Origin: Candidatus Bathyarchaeota archaeon
Lineage (GTDB): Archaea > Thermoproteota > Bathyarchaeia > Bathyarchaeales > Bathycorpusculaceae
Direction of reading: 5' to 3'
Assembly (NCBI GenBank): GCA_937873375.1
Contig: CALMWK010000163.1
Location: 1-53,889, forward strand
Length of the DNA: 53,889 nt
The stretch's first letter is position 1. Each line of letters begins with the position of its first letter. The position numbers were made by a program, and so were the translations under genes. The notes beneath the pieces were generated by a model. It made no database searches, had not been told where the DNA came from, and saw only the letters and a program-made list of their open reading frames with translations. Below, piece by piece: positions 45,925 to 52,871 of this stretch.

Positions 45925-46104
45925 ATGACAATTGAGCCTGTGAAATCTGCTGATGAAAATAAAACAGTGACGAAGTTGCCCTGCGGATGCATATATCAAG
46001 ACAAAGGCTGGATATTGACACGAATAAACGAATGCGAAAAGCACAGGCGTAGACGAACAACTAAACGTCCTTACAGACCGAAAGCTGAATGCGTCAGACC
46101 CTAA
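45925..46104 (+). CDS. Cys-containing microprotein (59 aa), not in the ORF track
   Basis: An ATG frame just below the track's size limit reads MTIEPVKSADENK and has CGC (about 20-22), a later Cys (about 37) and a fourth near the C-terminus, with a basic run RRRRTTKRPYR. A good TATA box sits about 40 nt upstream. The Cys spacing does not form a recognised zinc motif. Probably real; function unknown. Confidence 0.55.
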   Translation: MTIEPVKSADENKTVTKLPCGCIYQDKGWILTRINECEKHRRRRTTKRPYRPKAECVRP

Positions 46105-46207
46105 GACGCACAGTCCACTGCTTAGGGCTAAATGGATAGCCTTGGAGTTTAATCTCTTAGAGTTTGTCTGCTAATATAATCGCAGATGAAGATTTTTGAG
46201 GCCTACT

Positions 46208-46609
46208 TTAGACGGAGATGGCGCTGGTTTTCTTTGGAAAACTGGAACCAGACATACTTATGGTTGCGGCTTCAATTTTGACTTTGGTTTCGGATGCCAT
46301 TGTTCTGCAGATCAGGTTCAGTGAGCCTTCGGTAAAATTCAGCACTGTTTGCCCCTCAGTTGTGAGGGCGTATACTTTGCGGGGGCGCTCGGTATCCATG
46401 TTCCATTCGCTTTTAACGTAACCTTTCTTCTCAAGAGAATTCATTAAAGGATAAATTGTGCTGGGTCCGAAGTAGACACCGAAGTTCTTGCGGATTTTGG
46501 TGATTACTTGGTAGCCGTGCATGGGTTGGGCATCAAGGAATTGAAGGATTATCATGTCTAGCAGGCCTTTGGTGAGTTTGGTTTGGATTTCCTTTTGGAA
46601 GTTTGCCAT
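46208..46609 (-). CDS. PadR-family transcriptional regulator
   Basis: The 133-residue protein has the PadR winged helix: GLLDMIILQFLDAQPMHGYQVITKI, then FGPSTIYPLMNSLEKKGYV and PRKVYALTTEGQ. The C-terminal dimerisation region is partial and ends with a Ser-rich tail, typical of short PadR forms. I chose MANFQKEI, preceded by GGAACAAAG; the tracked start is upstream of the probable transcription start. Two palindromes in its upstream region suggest autoregulation. Confidence 0.88.
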   Translation of the reverse strand: MANFQKEIQTKLTKGLLDMIILQFLDAQPMHGYQVITKIRKNFGVYFGPSTIYPLMNSLEKKGYVKSEWNMDTERPRKVYALTTEGQTVLNFTEGSLNLICRTMASETKVKIEAATISMSGSSFPKKTSAISV

Positions 46610-46635
46610 TTTTCTTTGTTCCTTGTGTTGTTGTG

Positions 46636-46651
46636 TTGTACAGATGTACAA
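46636..46651. promoter_or_regulatory. Perfect palindrome TTGTACA-GA-TGTACAA
   Basis: Both halves of TTGTACAGATGTACAA are exact inverted copies around GA, 27-42 bp before the padR ATG. This fits a dimeric winged-helix operator and the known tendency of PadR proteins to bind palindromes with spaced ATGT/ACAT. Confidence 0.6.
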
Positions 46652-46672
46652 TATGTCTTTCCTTAGACATAT
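46651..46672. promoter_or_regulatory. Perfect inverted repeat ATATGTCT-N6-AGACATAT
   Basis: Exact 8-bp arms around TTCCTT lie directly next to the TTGTACA palindrome. The ATGT..ACAT core fits a second PadR operator. Tandem operators can give cooperative repression. Confidence 0.6.
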
Positions 46673-46857
46673 CTTATGACTTCATACGCAGCAAACACGC
46701 ATATAAACCTTAACACATACCGAGAGCATATTGAACATTCCTGAATCAGGTATCAACACTGTTGATTAATGTTGTAGGTTCAGATTCTGAGGCGGAAAAG
46801 TGTGGTGTTGGGAACTGTTCAACACATAAACAGTAAACGATTAAAACATGTGTAAAT

Positions 46858-47226
46858 CTAGGCGTGCATGAAGCGGCGGAGACTTTCAACATAAGCTACG
46901 AAAAATAAACGGTTTTTTCTGGGGTGAAACTTGAAGCTTGGTGTCTTGTTGTGAAGTTGTTGCATTATACGTACTTCAAGCACCAGTGTGCCTTTTCCAA
47001 AGAGAGCTTCTAGTGCGACCGCGAACCCAGCAACATCATACGGGATTGTTTCTCTATTGAGGCCATAGGTGTTCTCTAAATGGTGATAGATTGCTTGTTT
47101 GCATGATTTGCCCAACAAAGAAAACGTTGTGTCCACGGATTCGAGAAATGTCGCTTCAAAAGTGCGTGTTTTTTTGTGGTCGAGGTTTATTTCGAATGTT
47201 GGTTGCAGTTCGGTTTTGAGGGTCAT
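46858..47226 (-). CDS. NitrOD5/DUF3227-like domain protein
   Basis: From about residue 15 the protein has FEATFLESVDTTFSLLGKSCKQAIYHHLENTYGLNRE followed by VAGFAVALEALFGKGTLVLEVRIM. This resembles NitrOD5/DUF3227 domains that I recall in Thaumarchaeota and relatives, proposed output or structural domains. The C-terminal 20 residues are basic (FKFHPRKNRLFFVAY). I set the start at MTLKTEL. It shares a regulatory neighbourhood with padR. Function is unknown. Confidence 0.55.
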   Translation of the reverse strand: MTLKTELQPTFEINLDHKKTRTFEATFLESVDTTFSLLGKSCKQAIYHHLENTYGLNRETIPYDVAGFAVALEALFGKGTLVLEVRIMQQLHNKTPSFKFHPRKNRLFFVAYVESLRRFMHA

Positions 47227-47352
47227 GGTTTGGTCCTTCTGTATTTTGTTGAAAGTGTTTACGTGTACCACGTTGATACAGGCAGAATAGGCGTATCGTA
47301 AATCGCAATATAATGGTTGTTATGGGCTTTGATATATTCCGAAAACTGATAT

Positions 47353-47360
47353 ATGTACAC
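47353..47360. promoter_or_regulatory. TGTACA box in gap upstream of the isomerase
   Basis: ATATGTACACAG carries TGTACA about 105 nt before the isomerase start, in the divergent gap with the NitrOD5-like gene. Confidence 0.3.
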
Positions 47361-47427
47361 AGACCAGCCTAACAAGAAAACCCTAAAGCCAAGGCTACAG
47401 TTGATTAAAATAAGTAAGTAACTCATC

Positions 47428-47439
47428 TTGTACATGTAA
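47428..47439. promoter_or_regulatory. TTGTACATGTAA palindrome
   Basis: A near-perfect palindrome that includes TGTACA and TACATG lies 18-29 bp before the TTG start of the isomerase. It repeats the TTGTACA word of the padR operator. Confidence 0.35.
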
Positions 47440-47456
47440 ACGCTGAAGGCAGGTTT

Positions 47457-48224
47457 TTGGATTTGAAGTTAAGTTTGTCCAACGGCATCTTCTCCAAGCA
47501 GCCTTTAGGCGAAAACATCGCAGCAATCAGTCGATTGGGTTTTTCGAATTTAGAGTTCAACATGAAAAGCGTTGAAGAAAGCGACGAAGATTCTGTGTGT
47601 GTCGCCAAAAAACTCATTGGCAGCCACGGGTTGCGGTGCCTTACGGTTCACGCTGCCAGTCTGCATGTAAAGGATGAGGTTGAAGTGCCCAAAGCAGTCT
47701 ACTACGTGAAAGTCTCAGCGGATTTCGCCCATAAACTCTCAGCGCCCGTCATGGTGGTTCACTCCAACGTTTCCCGCAGACTAACTGAAAACCTAAGGCA
47801 CAAGTTCCTCAAAGAGATTTTTGGTGCACTGAACCCGTACGCAGCGAAGTTAGGTGTCAAGTTAGCTTTGGAGAACCTTTCGTATGCGTCCAGCGGTTAT
47901 GGCAAAAACGTGTGTGAGCTTGAAGAAATCCTTAGCGTAATTGACGGTTGTGACATGGGGGTAACTATTGATTTTTGCCATGCTGAAGCCACCGGACAAA
48001 CCTTCCAGCTTCTCGAGAAATACAAAGACATGCTCTGTGACGTCCACATAAGTAACCGAGCCCATAAGCCGTTCATGGAGGAAACTCCGAACTTGGTTGC
48101 GTTCCTTGCAAAACTCAGTGAATATGGGTACCGTGGGCCTTTAACGCTTGAGCTAAACCAGAAATGTACAGCGAAGGAAATTCTGAAAAACAAGGCGATT
48201 CTTGAAAAAATCCTGAGCAGATAG
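47457..48224 (+). CDS. Xylose-isomerase-like TIM-barrel protein (sugar epimerase/isomerase family)
   Basis: The 255-residue protein fits the AP-endonuclease-2/xylose isomerase superfamily: NLEFNMKSVEES, LTVHAASLH, VMVVHSNVSRR, LALENLS, MGVTIDFCHAEATGQ and LTLELNQ. These include the metal-binding Glu/Asp/His positions. Members isomerise or epimerise sugars or act on DNA abasic sites; the specific reaction is not clear. Start is TTG (MDLKLSLSNGIF). It lies next to the TGTACA elements. Confidence 0.8.
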   Translation: MDLKLSLSNGIFSKQPLGENIAAISRLGFSNLEFNMKSVEESDEDSVCVAKKLIGSHGLRCLTVHAASLHVKDEVEVPKAVYYVKVSADFAHKLSAPVMVVHSNVSRRLTENLRHKFLKEIFGALNPYAAKLGVKLALENLSYASSGYGKNVCELEEILSVIDGCDMGVTIDFCHAEATGQTFQLLEKYKDMLCDVHISNRAHKPFMEETPNLVAFLAKLSEYGYRGPLTLELNQKCTAKEILKNKAILEKILSR

Positions 48225-48284
48225 CGGTAAACTTTTTCAGGAGCCAACAACTCAAGTTTACATGGTTGTGTTGGAGGTGAATGC

Positions 48285-48428
48285 ATGACTAATGTTGGAG
48301 AACTCTACCTTTGTAAAATATGTGGGAACTCGGTGGAGGTTGTTGCTGCTGGAGCTGGAAAGTTGGTTTGTTGTGGGCAGCCTATGGAACTCATCGGTAA
48401 CGTAGATGACGAAGAAAAAACAAGCTGA
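48285..48428 (+). CDS. Desulforedoxin-like iron protein (47 aa), not in the ORF track
   Basis: ATG after GGAGGTG opens a 47-residue frame: VGELYLCKICGNSVEV then KLVCCGQPMELIG. The CxxC..CC arrangement matches the rubredoxin-type FeS4 site of desulforedoxin and the N-terminal domain of desulfoferrodoxin. It may act in oxygen or superoxide defence, but the superoxide reductase domain itself is missing. A cupin gene follows on the same strand. Confidence 0.75.
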   Translation: MTNVGELYLCKICGNSVEVVAAGAGKLVCCGQPMELIGNVDDEEKTS

Positions 48429-48489
48429 CCTCATTAAGAGACCCGCAAGATTAATCATTGCCCACGCGGTTATTAGTAAGGGATTTAAG

Positions 48490-48750
48490 ATGAAGCCTAA
48501 AGTAACAAAACCCTCTCCGAAAGAGAAGCAGGAAGCTGAATCGTGGCCTATCTGGGAAAAAGAAGAGTCCATTTTCCCATGGGAATACGACGAAAAAGAA
48601 ACCTGCCTAATCCTCAAAGGCAAAGCCGCAGTTAAATGCCCAGAAGGAACGGTTGAGTTCGGTGCAGGCGACTATGTGGTGTTCCCCGTAGGACTCAAGT
48701 GCACGTGGGAAATTAAAGAGAAAATCAAGAAACACTACAACTTCGGCTAA
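48490..48750 (+). CDS. Cupin-domain protein (DUF861/EutQ-like)
   Basis: From the ATG I chose, the 86-residue protein has PIWEKEESIFPWEYDEKETCLILKGKAAVKC and FGAGDYVVFPVGLKCTWEI, the small single-cupin barrel of the DUF861/EutQ-like group, where the second motif may bind metal. The tracked earlier start is in a different reading context overlapping the desulforedoxin-like gene. These proteins act as small-molecule isomerases or binding proteins. Specific role unknown. Confidence 0.75.
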   Translation: MKPKVTKPSPKEKQEAESWPIWEKEESIFPWEYDEKETCLILKGKAAVKCPEGTVEFGAGDYVVFPVGLKCTWEIKEKIKKHYNFG

Positions 48751-48829
48751 AAGCACCATTCTTTTTTACTCCAAACATTCCAAGAGCTTAACTGTTCGCT
48801 TATCAAATATTGCAGAAGGTTGATTGAGT

Positions 48830-49306
48830 ATGTCAAGCGGCAACGTGAAAGACAAAACAGGCAATTGTGTCAGGATTGCTCCAGTGGAGACCGACCACAA
48901 CCACAAGGACAAATTTGGCAAAAAAAGAGTGATGACGCGGCAGTGGCGGCCTGATAAGTTTGGGCGGTTTTTTTCAGCCAGTTTGTCTGTTGTGCAGTTG
49001 AAGCCTATTCTGGAAAAGGCTAAAGTGAAGCTGGAGAATCTTTCGTTGAAAGATGAGGGCGACTGCATAGTTTACCAGTACAAAGGCAGACCTCTGATTG
49101 AGCTTAACCGTAAAAATGGGCAGTTTTACTCTCTCGCATCTGAAATTAAGGAGTTCGGCAAAGAAGCGGTTCAGCAGCAAGCACACATAGTTTTGAACAT
49201 ACTCAAAGAGTACGGATTGTCAGGTGCGACGCGAGGGCGAGAAGTTTTTGCGACAAGTGTAAGGCAGCTTTTGGGTCGATTAGAAACCTACAAACGTGAT
49301 TCATAA
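48830..49306 (+). CDS. Protein of unknown function
   Basis: The protein (158 residues from the second start codon) is soluble and basic, with a His/Lys-rich start (ETDHNHKDKFGKKRVMTRQWRP), a strand (CIVYQYKGRPLIELN) and a helical C-terminus. I cannot assign a family. It begins 80 bp after the cupin gene and could be co-transcribed. The tracked start is TTG two codons earlier; ATG at 48830 is as likely. Confidence 0.5.
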   Translation: MSSGNVKDKTGNCVRIAPVETDHNHKDKFGKKRVMTRQWRPDKFGRFFSASLSVVQLKPILEKAKVKLENLSLKDEGDCIVYQYKGRPLIELNRKNGQFYSLASEIKEFGKEAVQQQAHIVLNILKEYGLSGATRGREVFATSVRQLLGRLETYKRDS

Positions 49307-49926
49307 AAATGGAATTTGACCCTTAGTAGGATAGCTACGTTTTAGGCCTGCCTCTATACCCTACGTTTTTTGCTTGGCCCCTCGCTCTGCAGCTACCTAC
49401 CCCCCTCTATAAATAGAGTCAACTGCGGCGTAGACTACAAATTTACTGCGAGTAGCCTTTTCTTGCTCTGCGGGTATCCCCACTCCCTTCTCTAAAGAAG
49501 GAAATTTTACCTCTGAGTGGTCTCTATCTCTTTCATCTAACCCCTCCTCCTACCTTTTTGAAAAAACCAATTTACGCCCCTTTTCGGTTTTAGGGTTTGG
49601 ATTTTTGTTAGTCCACGGTAGGAAAAGGCAAGATTTGGCGCACTCCAATCTTGAATCATGCACTCGCCCTCGTTTTCGGCAACGGTTAGGCGCAAACGTG
49701 ATTGGGGTGAGGTATTTCTTGGAGTTTGTGGATGGTAACTCTTGAGAAAATCAGCCCCTTTTCGGAAGATATTTTTAGAATTTGTGTGGTTTACCAAAAA
49801 GTAGATTCTCAGTATTCACCCGAATAGAATCTCTGTTTCTTATTGCAGAATACTCGTGTGTATTTTGAATTCACAACCTTCTATAATTGCTGTTTTAAGT
49901 ATTTATCAGCAGGGGCGAATTGTAGC
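49307..49926. other. Gene-free interval holding repeat copy B
   Basis: No credible gene is present; the 86-residue track ORF on the minus strand lies over repeat B and is rejected. The interval holds the C-run motif and repeat copy B, then AT-rich sequence that probably contains the promoter of the receiver-kinase. Confidence 0.55.
49323..49640. repeat. Dispersed intergenic repeat, copy B (diverged tandem units)
   Basis: It shares the 15-nt word TTGACCCTTAGTAGG with copy A, then ACCCTACGTTT, then a C-rich tract and T-run, and near 49540-49640 a second stretch matching the end of copy A (CTAACCCCTCCTCCTACC, AATTTACGCCCC, AGGGTTTGGATTT, GGAAAAGGCA). It includes the motif CTACCCCCCTCTATAAATAGAG-like at 49393-49418. 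Units are more diverged than in A. Confidence 0.6.
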
Positions 49927-52395
49927 ATGGCTAATTTGAAGTCTACTGATGACAGGTCTATTCGTGTTTTGCATGTTGACGACAGCTCAGACTTTTTGAA
50001 GGTTTCCAAGCAGCTTCTGACGTTGATGGGCAACTTTGAGGTTGACCACGCCCTCTGTGTAGACGAAGCCTTCCAAAAACTAGAGAAACAAAAGTATGAT
50101 GTGGTTGTTTCTGACTATGAAATGCCCAAAAAAGGCGGCTTAGAATTTTTAAGCGAGCTTCGGGAACAAAACAATCATATTCCCTTTGTCTTGTTTACGG
50201 GAAAAAGTAGAGAAGAAGTAGCCATAAAAGCGCTAAATCTGGGCGCAGACGGATACATAAACAAGCAAGGCTCAACAGAAACCGTCTATGGAGAATTGGC
50301 GCATACTCTTGAGTTAGTCAATGATCGCAAGAGAGCTGAAATTGCCTTAAGAAAAAGCGAGTCACACTATCGCCTAATAGCAGAAAATGCGCGTGACGTG
50401 ATTTGGACGATGGATTTAGATGGCCACTTCACTTACGTTAGCCCATCTGTTTTTCAGCTCAGGGGCTACACTCCAGAAGAGGTATTGCAGCAGTCCATGA
50501 TGGACGCATTAACTCCCGACTCTGCACGAGTAATTCTTGAAGGCTTTCAGCGTTTTTGGGAAACAGGAGCAATTGCTTCAAACTATTATGAAGTAGAGCA
50601 GCCTTGTAAGGATGGCTCAACTGTTTGGACCGAGGTTAATTTTACTGTTTTTCGGGATAAAGATGGAAAACCGGAATCAATCTTGGGCGTGAGCCGTGAC
50701 ATAACTGAGCACAAGAAAGCTGAAGAGGAGTTGAGAAAAGAAAGGCAGGAACTTGACTATGTTATAGATTCTTCGCCAATCATAATTTTCTATAAAGATA
50801 AAGAAGGAAAATTCGTACGCGTTAACAAAGCATTTGCTGAAGCACTCCAAATACCCCCAGAAGAATTCGTGGGAAAAACAGTTTTTGACTTTTATTCAAC
50901 CAAGGTTGCGCAAGGCATGACAGATGACGACTTTGAAGTTTTAGAATCTGGGCATCCCAAGCTGGGAATAATAGAGCTATACGAATCCGCAAGTGGATTG
51001 AGATGGGTGCAGACAGATAAGGTTCCGGTTTTTGACGAAAAGGGCTTTGTAGTTGGTTTGGTAGGCTTTGCACAGGACATCACCGAACGCAAACAAGCAG
51101 AGAAAGAACAGGAGATTCTGGCTGGCTTTCTAAACATAGTCAACAGAAATACCCAGCTTGAGGGTCTAATTAAGGCCACAGTTGCCTTCTTGAAGGAGCA
51201 ATCTGGCTGCGAAGCAGTAGGTATCCGCTTAAAACGTGGAGATGATTTTCCCTACTATGAAGTAAACGGATTCCCCGACGAGTTTATCAAATCGGAGAAC
51301 AGTCTGTGCGCCAAAGGCTCGGAGGGCGAAACCTTGCGTGACAGTACAGGTAACCCCGTGTTAGAGTGCATGTGTGGAAACGTAATTCGCGGACGCTTTG
51401 ACCCCACAAAAGAATGCTTCACAAAATTTGGCAGTTTCTGGGCAAACAGCACTACCAAACTCTTAGCTACAGCATCAGATGAGGCTCGTCAAGGGCGGAC
51501 ACGTAACCGATGCAACAGTGCAGGCTACGAATCCGTCGCGTTGATTCCCCTGAAAACCAAAACCCAAAATGTGGGTCTTATACAGTTAAATGACCCTCGA
51601 GAAGGAATGTTCTCTTTGGAAACCATTTCTTTATGGGAGCGGGTATCATCGGAGTTTGCTTTGGCTTTGGACAGGTCTTTGTCTGAAGCTGCTTTAAAGC
51701 AAAGTGAGAAGTGTGCACAAGAAACCACAAGGAAACTGGCGGTGGCCAATGAAAAGCTGCATGTTGTGGGTGGCTTGACTAGGCATGATGTTGGCAACAA
51801 GCTTACGGTTATAAAATCTAACATGTACCTGCTAAAAAGACAAATAGGTAACAATTCTGAAGTAGACAAATTCATTAGGGAAATTGATCGGGCAATTAGT
51901 GACGCAGGTAGGCTTTTTGAGTTCAGCTGTCTGTACGAGAAAATCGGGTCTGAAAAGCCAATAAACATCAACGTAGAAGATTGTTTTAACGAGGCAGCAG
52001 GGTTTTTCGCTGATTTTAGTGCAGTCAAATTTGTGAACGCATCTGCAGGGTTAGTTGTTGCTGCTGACTCGTTGCTCAGACAGCTCTTTTACAACCTTAT
52101 TGAGAACACACTGAAGCATGGCGAAAAAGTAACTGAGATAAAGCTTAGCTTCAAAAAAGAAGGCGATTGTGTGAAGTTGGTTTACGAAGACGACGGTGTA
52201 GGAGTCCCTGAAGCTAATAAGTCACGGATTTTTCAAGTTTTCTCTTCGGGTAGGGGGTCGGGGTTAGGTTTGAAGTTTGTGAGCAGGATGCTGGAAGTTT
52301 ACGGGTGGAAAATAATTGAAGAAGGCACGCCAGGAAAAGGCGCAAAATTCGTAATTTCCATCCCAAAAAAATCTGTTTGCCAAGAAAACTCATAG
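49927..52395 (+). CDS. Soluble receiver-PAS-PAS-GAF-histidine kinase
   Basis: The 822-residue protein is a paralogue of the 17-20 kb kinase. It has a receiver with LHVDDS and D63 in VVVSDYEMPKKG; PAS domains at about 137-255 and 262-380; a GAF-like domain at about 390-600 with a Cys cluster (CAKG..CMCGN..CFTKF); H-box GLTRHDVGNKLT; and ATPase motifs NLIENTLKHG, EDDGVGV and SGLGLKFV. It has no membrane helix. I chose ATG at the MANLKS sequence, since the paralogue begins alike and the upstream 28 tracked codons are unlike coding sequence. Confidence 0.88.
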   Translation: MANLKSTDDRSIRVLHVDDSSDFLKVSKQLLTLMGNFEVDHALCVDEAFQKLEKQKYDVVVSDYEMPKKGGLEFLSELREQNNHIPFVLFTGKSREEVAIKALNLGADGYINKQGSTETVYGELAHTLELVNDRKRAEIALRKSESHYRLIAENARDVIWTMDLDGHFTYVSPSVFQLRGYTPEEVLQQSMMDALTPDSARVILEGFQRFWETGAIASNYYEVEQPCKDGSTVWTEVNFTVFRDKDGKPESILGVSRDITEHKKAEEELRKERQELDYVIDSSPIIIFYKDKEGKFVRVNKAFAEALQIPPEEFVGKTVFDFYSTKVAQGMTDDDFEVLESGHPKLGIIELYESASGLRWVQTDKVPVFDEKGFVVGLVGFAQDITERKQAEKEQEILAGFLNIVNRNTQLEGLIKATVAFLKEQSGCEAVGIRLKRGDDFPYYEVNGFPDEFIKSENSLCAKGSEGETLRDSTGNPVLECMCGNVIRGRFDPTKECFTKFGSFWANSTTKLLATASDEARQGRTRNRCNSAGYESVALIPLKTKTQNVGLIQLNDPREGMFSLETISLWERVSSEFALALDRSLSEAALKQSEKCAQETTRKLAVANEKLHVVGGLTRHDVGNKLTVIKSNMYLLKRQIGNNSEVDKFIREIDRAISDAGRLFEFSCLYEKIGSEKPININVEDCFNEAAGFFADFSAVKFVNASAGLVVAADSLLRQLFYNLIENTLKHGEKVTEIKLSFKKEGDCVKLVYEDDGVGVPEANKSRIFQVFSSGRGSGLGLKFVSRMLEVYGWKIIEEGTPGKGAKFVISIPKKSVCQENS

Positions 52396-52498
52396 TGTCC
52401 GTTTTCAATGATGAATTTCAGTTATTTCAATGGAAAAATAAGGTCAAAAATAGAATGTTACATGTGAGTGACTGAGAAAACAAATTAGTTTACTTTGT

Positions 52499-52741
52499 TT
52501 ATAGCAGTGCGTAGTTTGTGTCCTTAATTTTCCCTTTCAAGTCCACAAAAACCTCAAACTTCTCAGCCCATTGGTGTCCTTCCATGTCTATGGGCAGCGT
52601 GCCTCTTATGAGCCAGCCGTTGCCGTATTCTTCTATGGCGGCTACGTCGATTTTGTCCGTGTGTTTTTGCCACCGTAGGTATTCGACTGCGATTTGGGCG
52701 GCGGTTTGTTTGGTGTGTTGGGGCAACGCAAAATCACTCAT
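52499..52741 (-). CDS. Small protein of unknown function
   Basis: The 80-residue protein is compact alpha/beta: QTAAQIAVEYLRWQK, NGWLIRGTLPID and KFEVFVDLKGKIKD. It reads like a small conserved archaeal protein, but I do not recognise the family. It is divergent from the polymerase gene. Good confidence that it is coding, none about role. Confidence 0.55.
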   Translation of the reverse strand: MSDFALPQHTKQTAAQIAVEYLRWQKHTDKIDVAAIEEYGNGWLIRGTLPIDMEGHQWAEKFEVFVDLKGKIKDTNYALL

Positions 52742-52871
52742 GCACGCAATAGTTGACGTTTGTGGTTTGTTGCCTTAAAATGTTATGAACCGAAAATAGG
52801 GATTCCAGTTCCACTCCAAAAGTCGATAAATTCAAATCCGCCAACCATCCTAAGCACTAGTTGACGTAGCC

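Noticed and set aside
5045-48175. All TGTACA occurrences as regulatory sites
   Set aside because: The hexamer occurs several times inside genes, and about 13 are expected by chance in this length, so only palindromic intergenic cases were kept.
49537-49797. 86-residue ORF on minus strand
   Set aside because: It lies over the C-rich repeat copy B, has low-complexity residues and no start signal.
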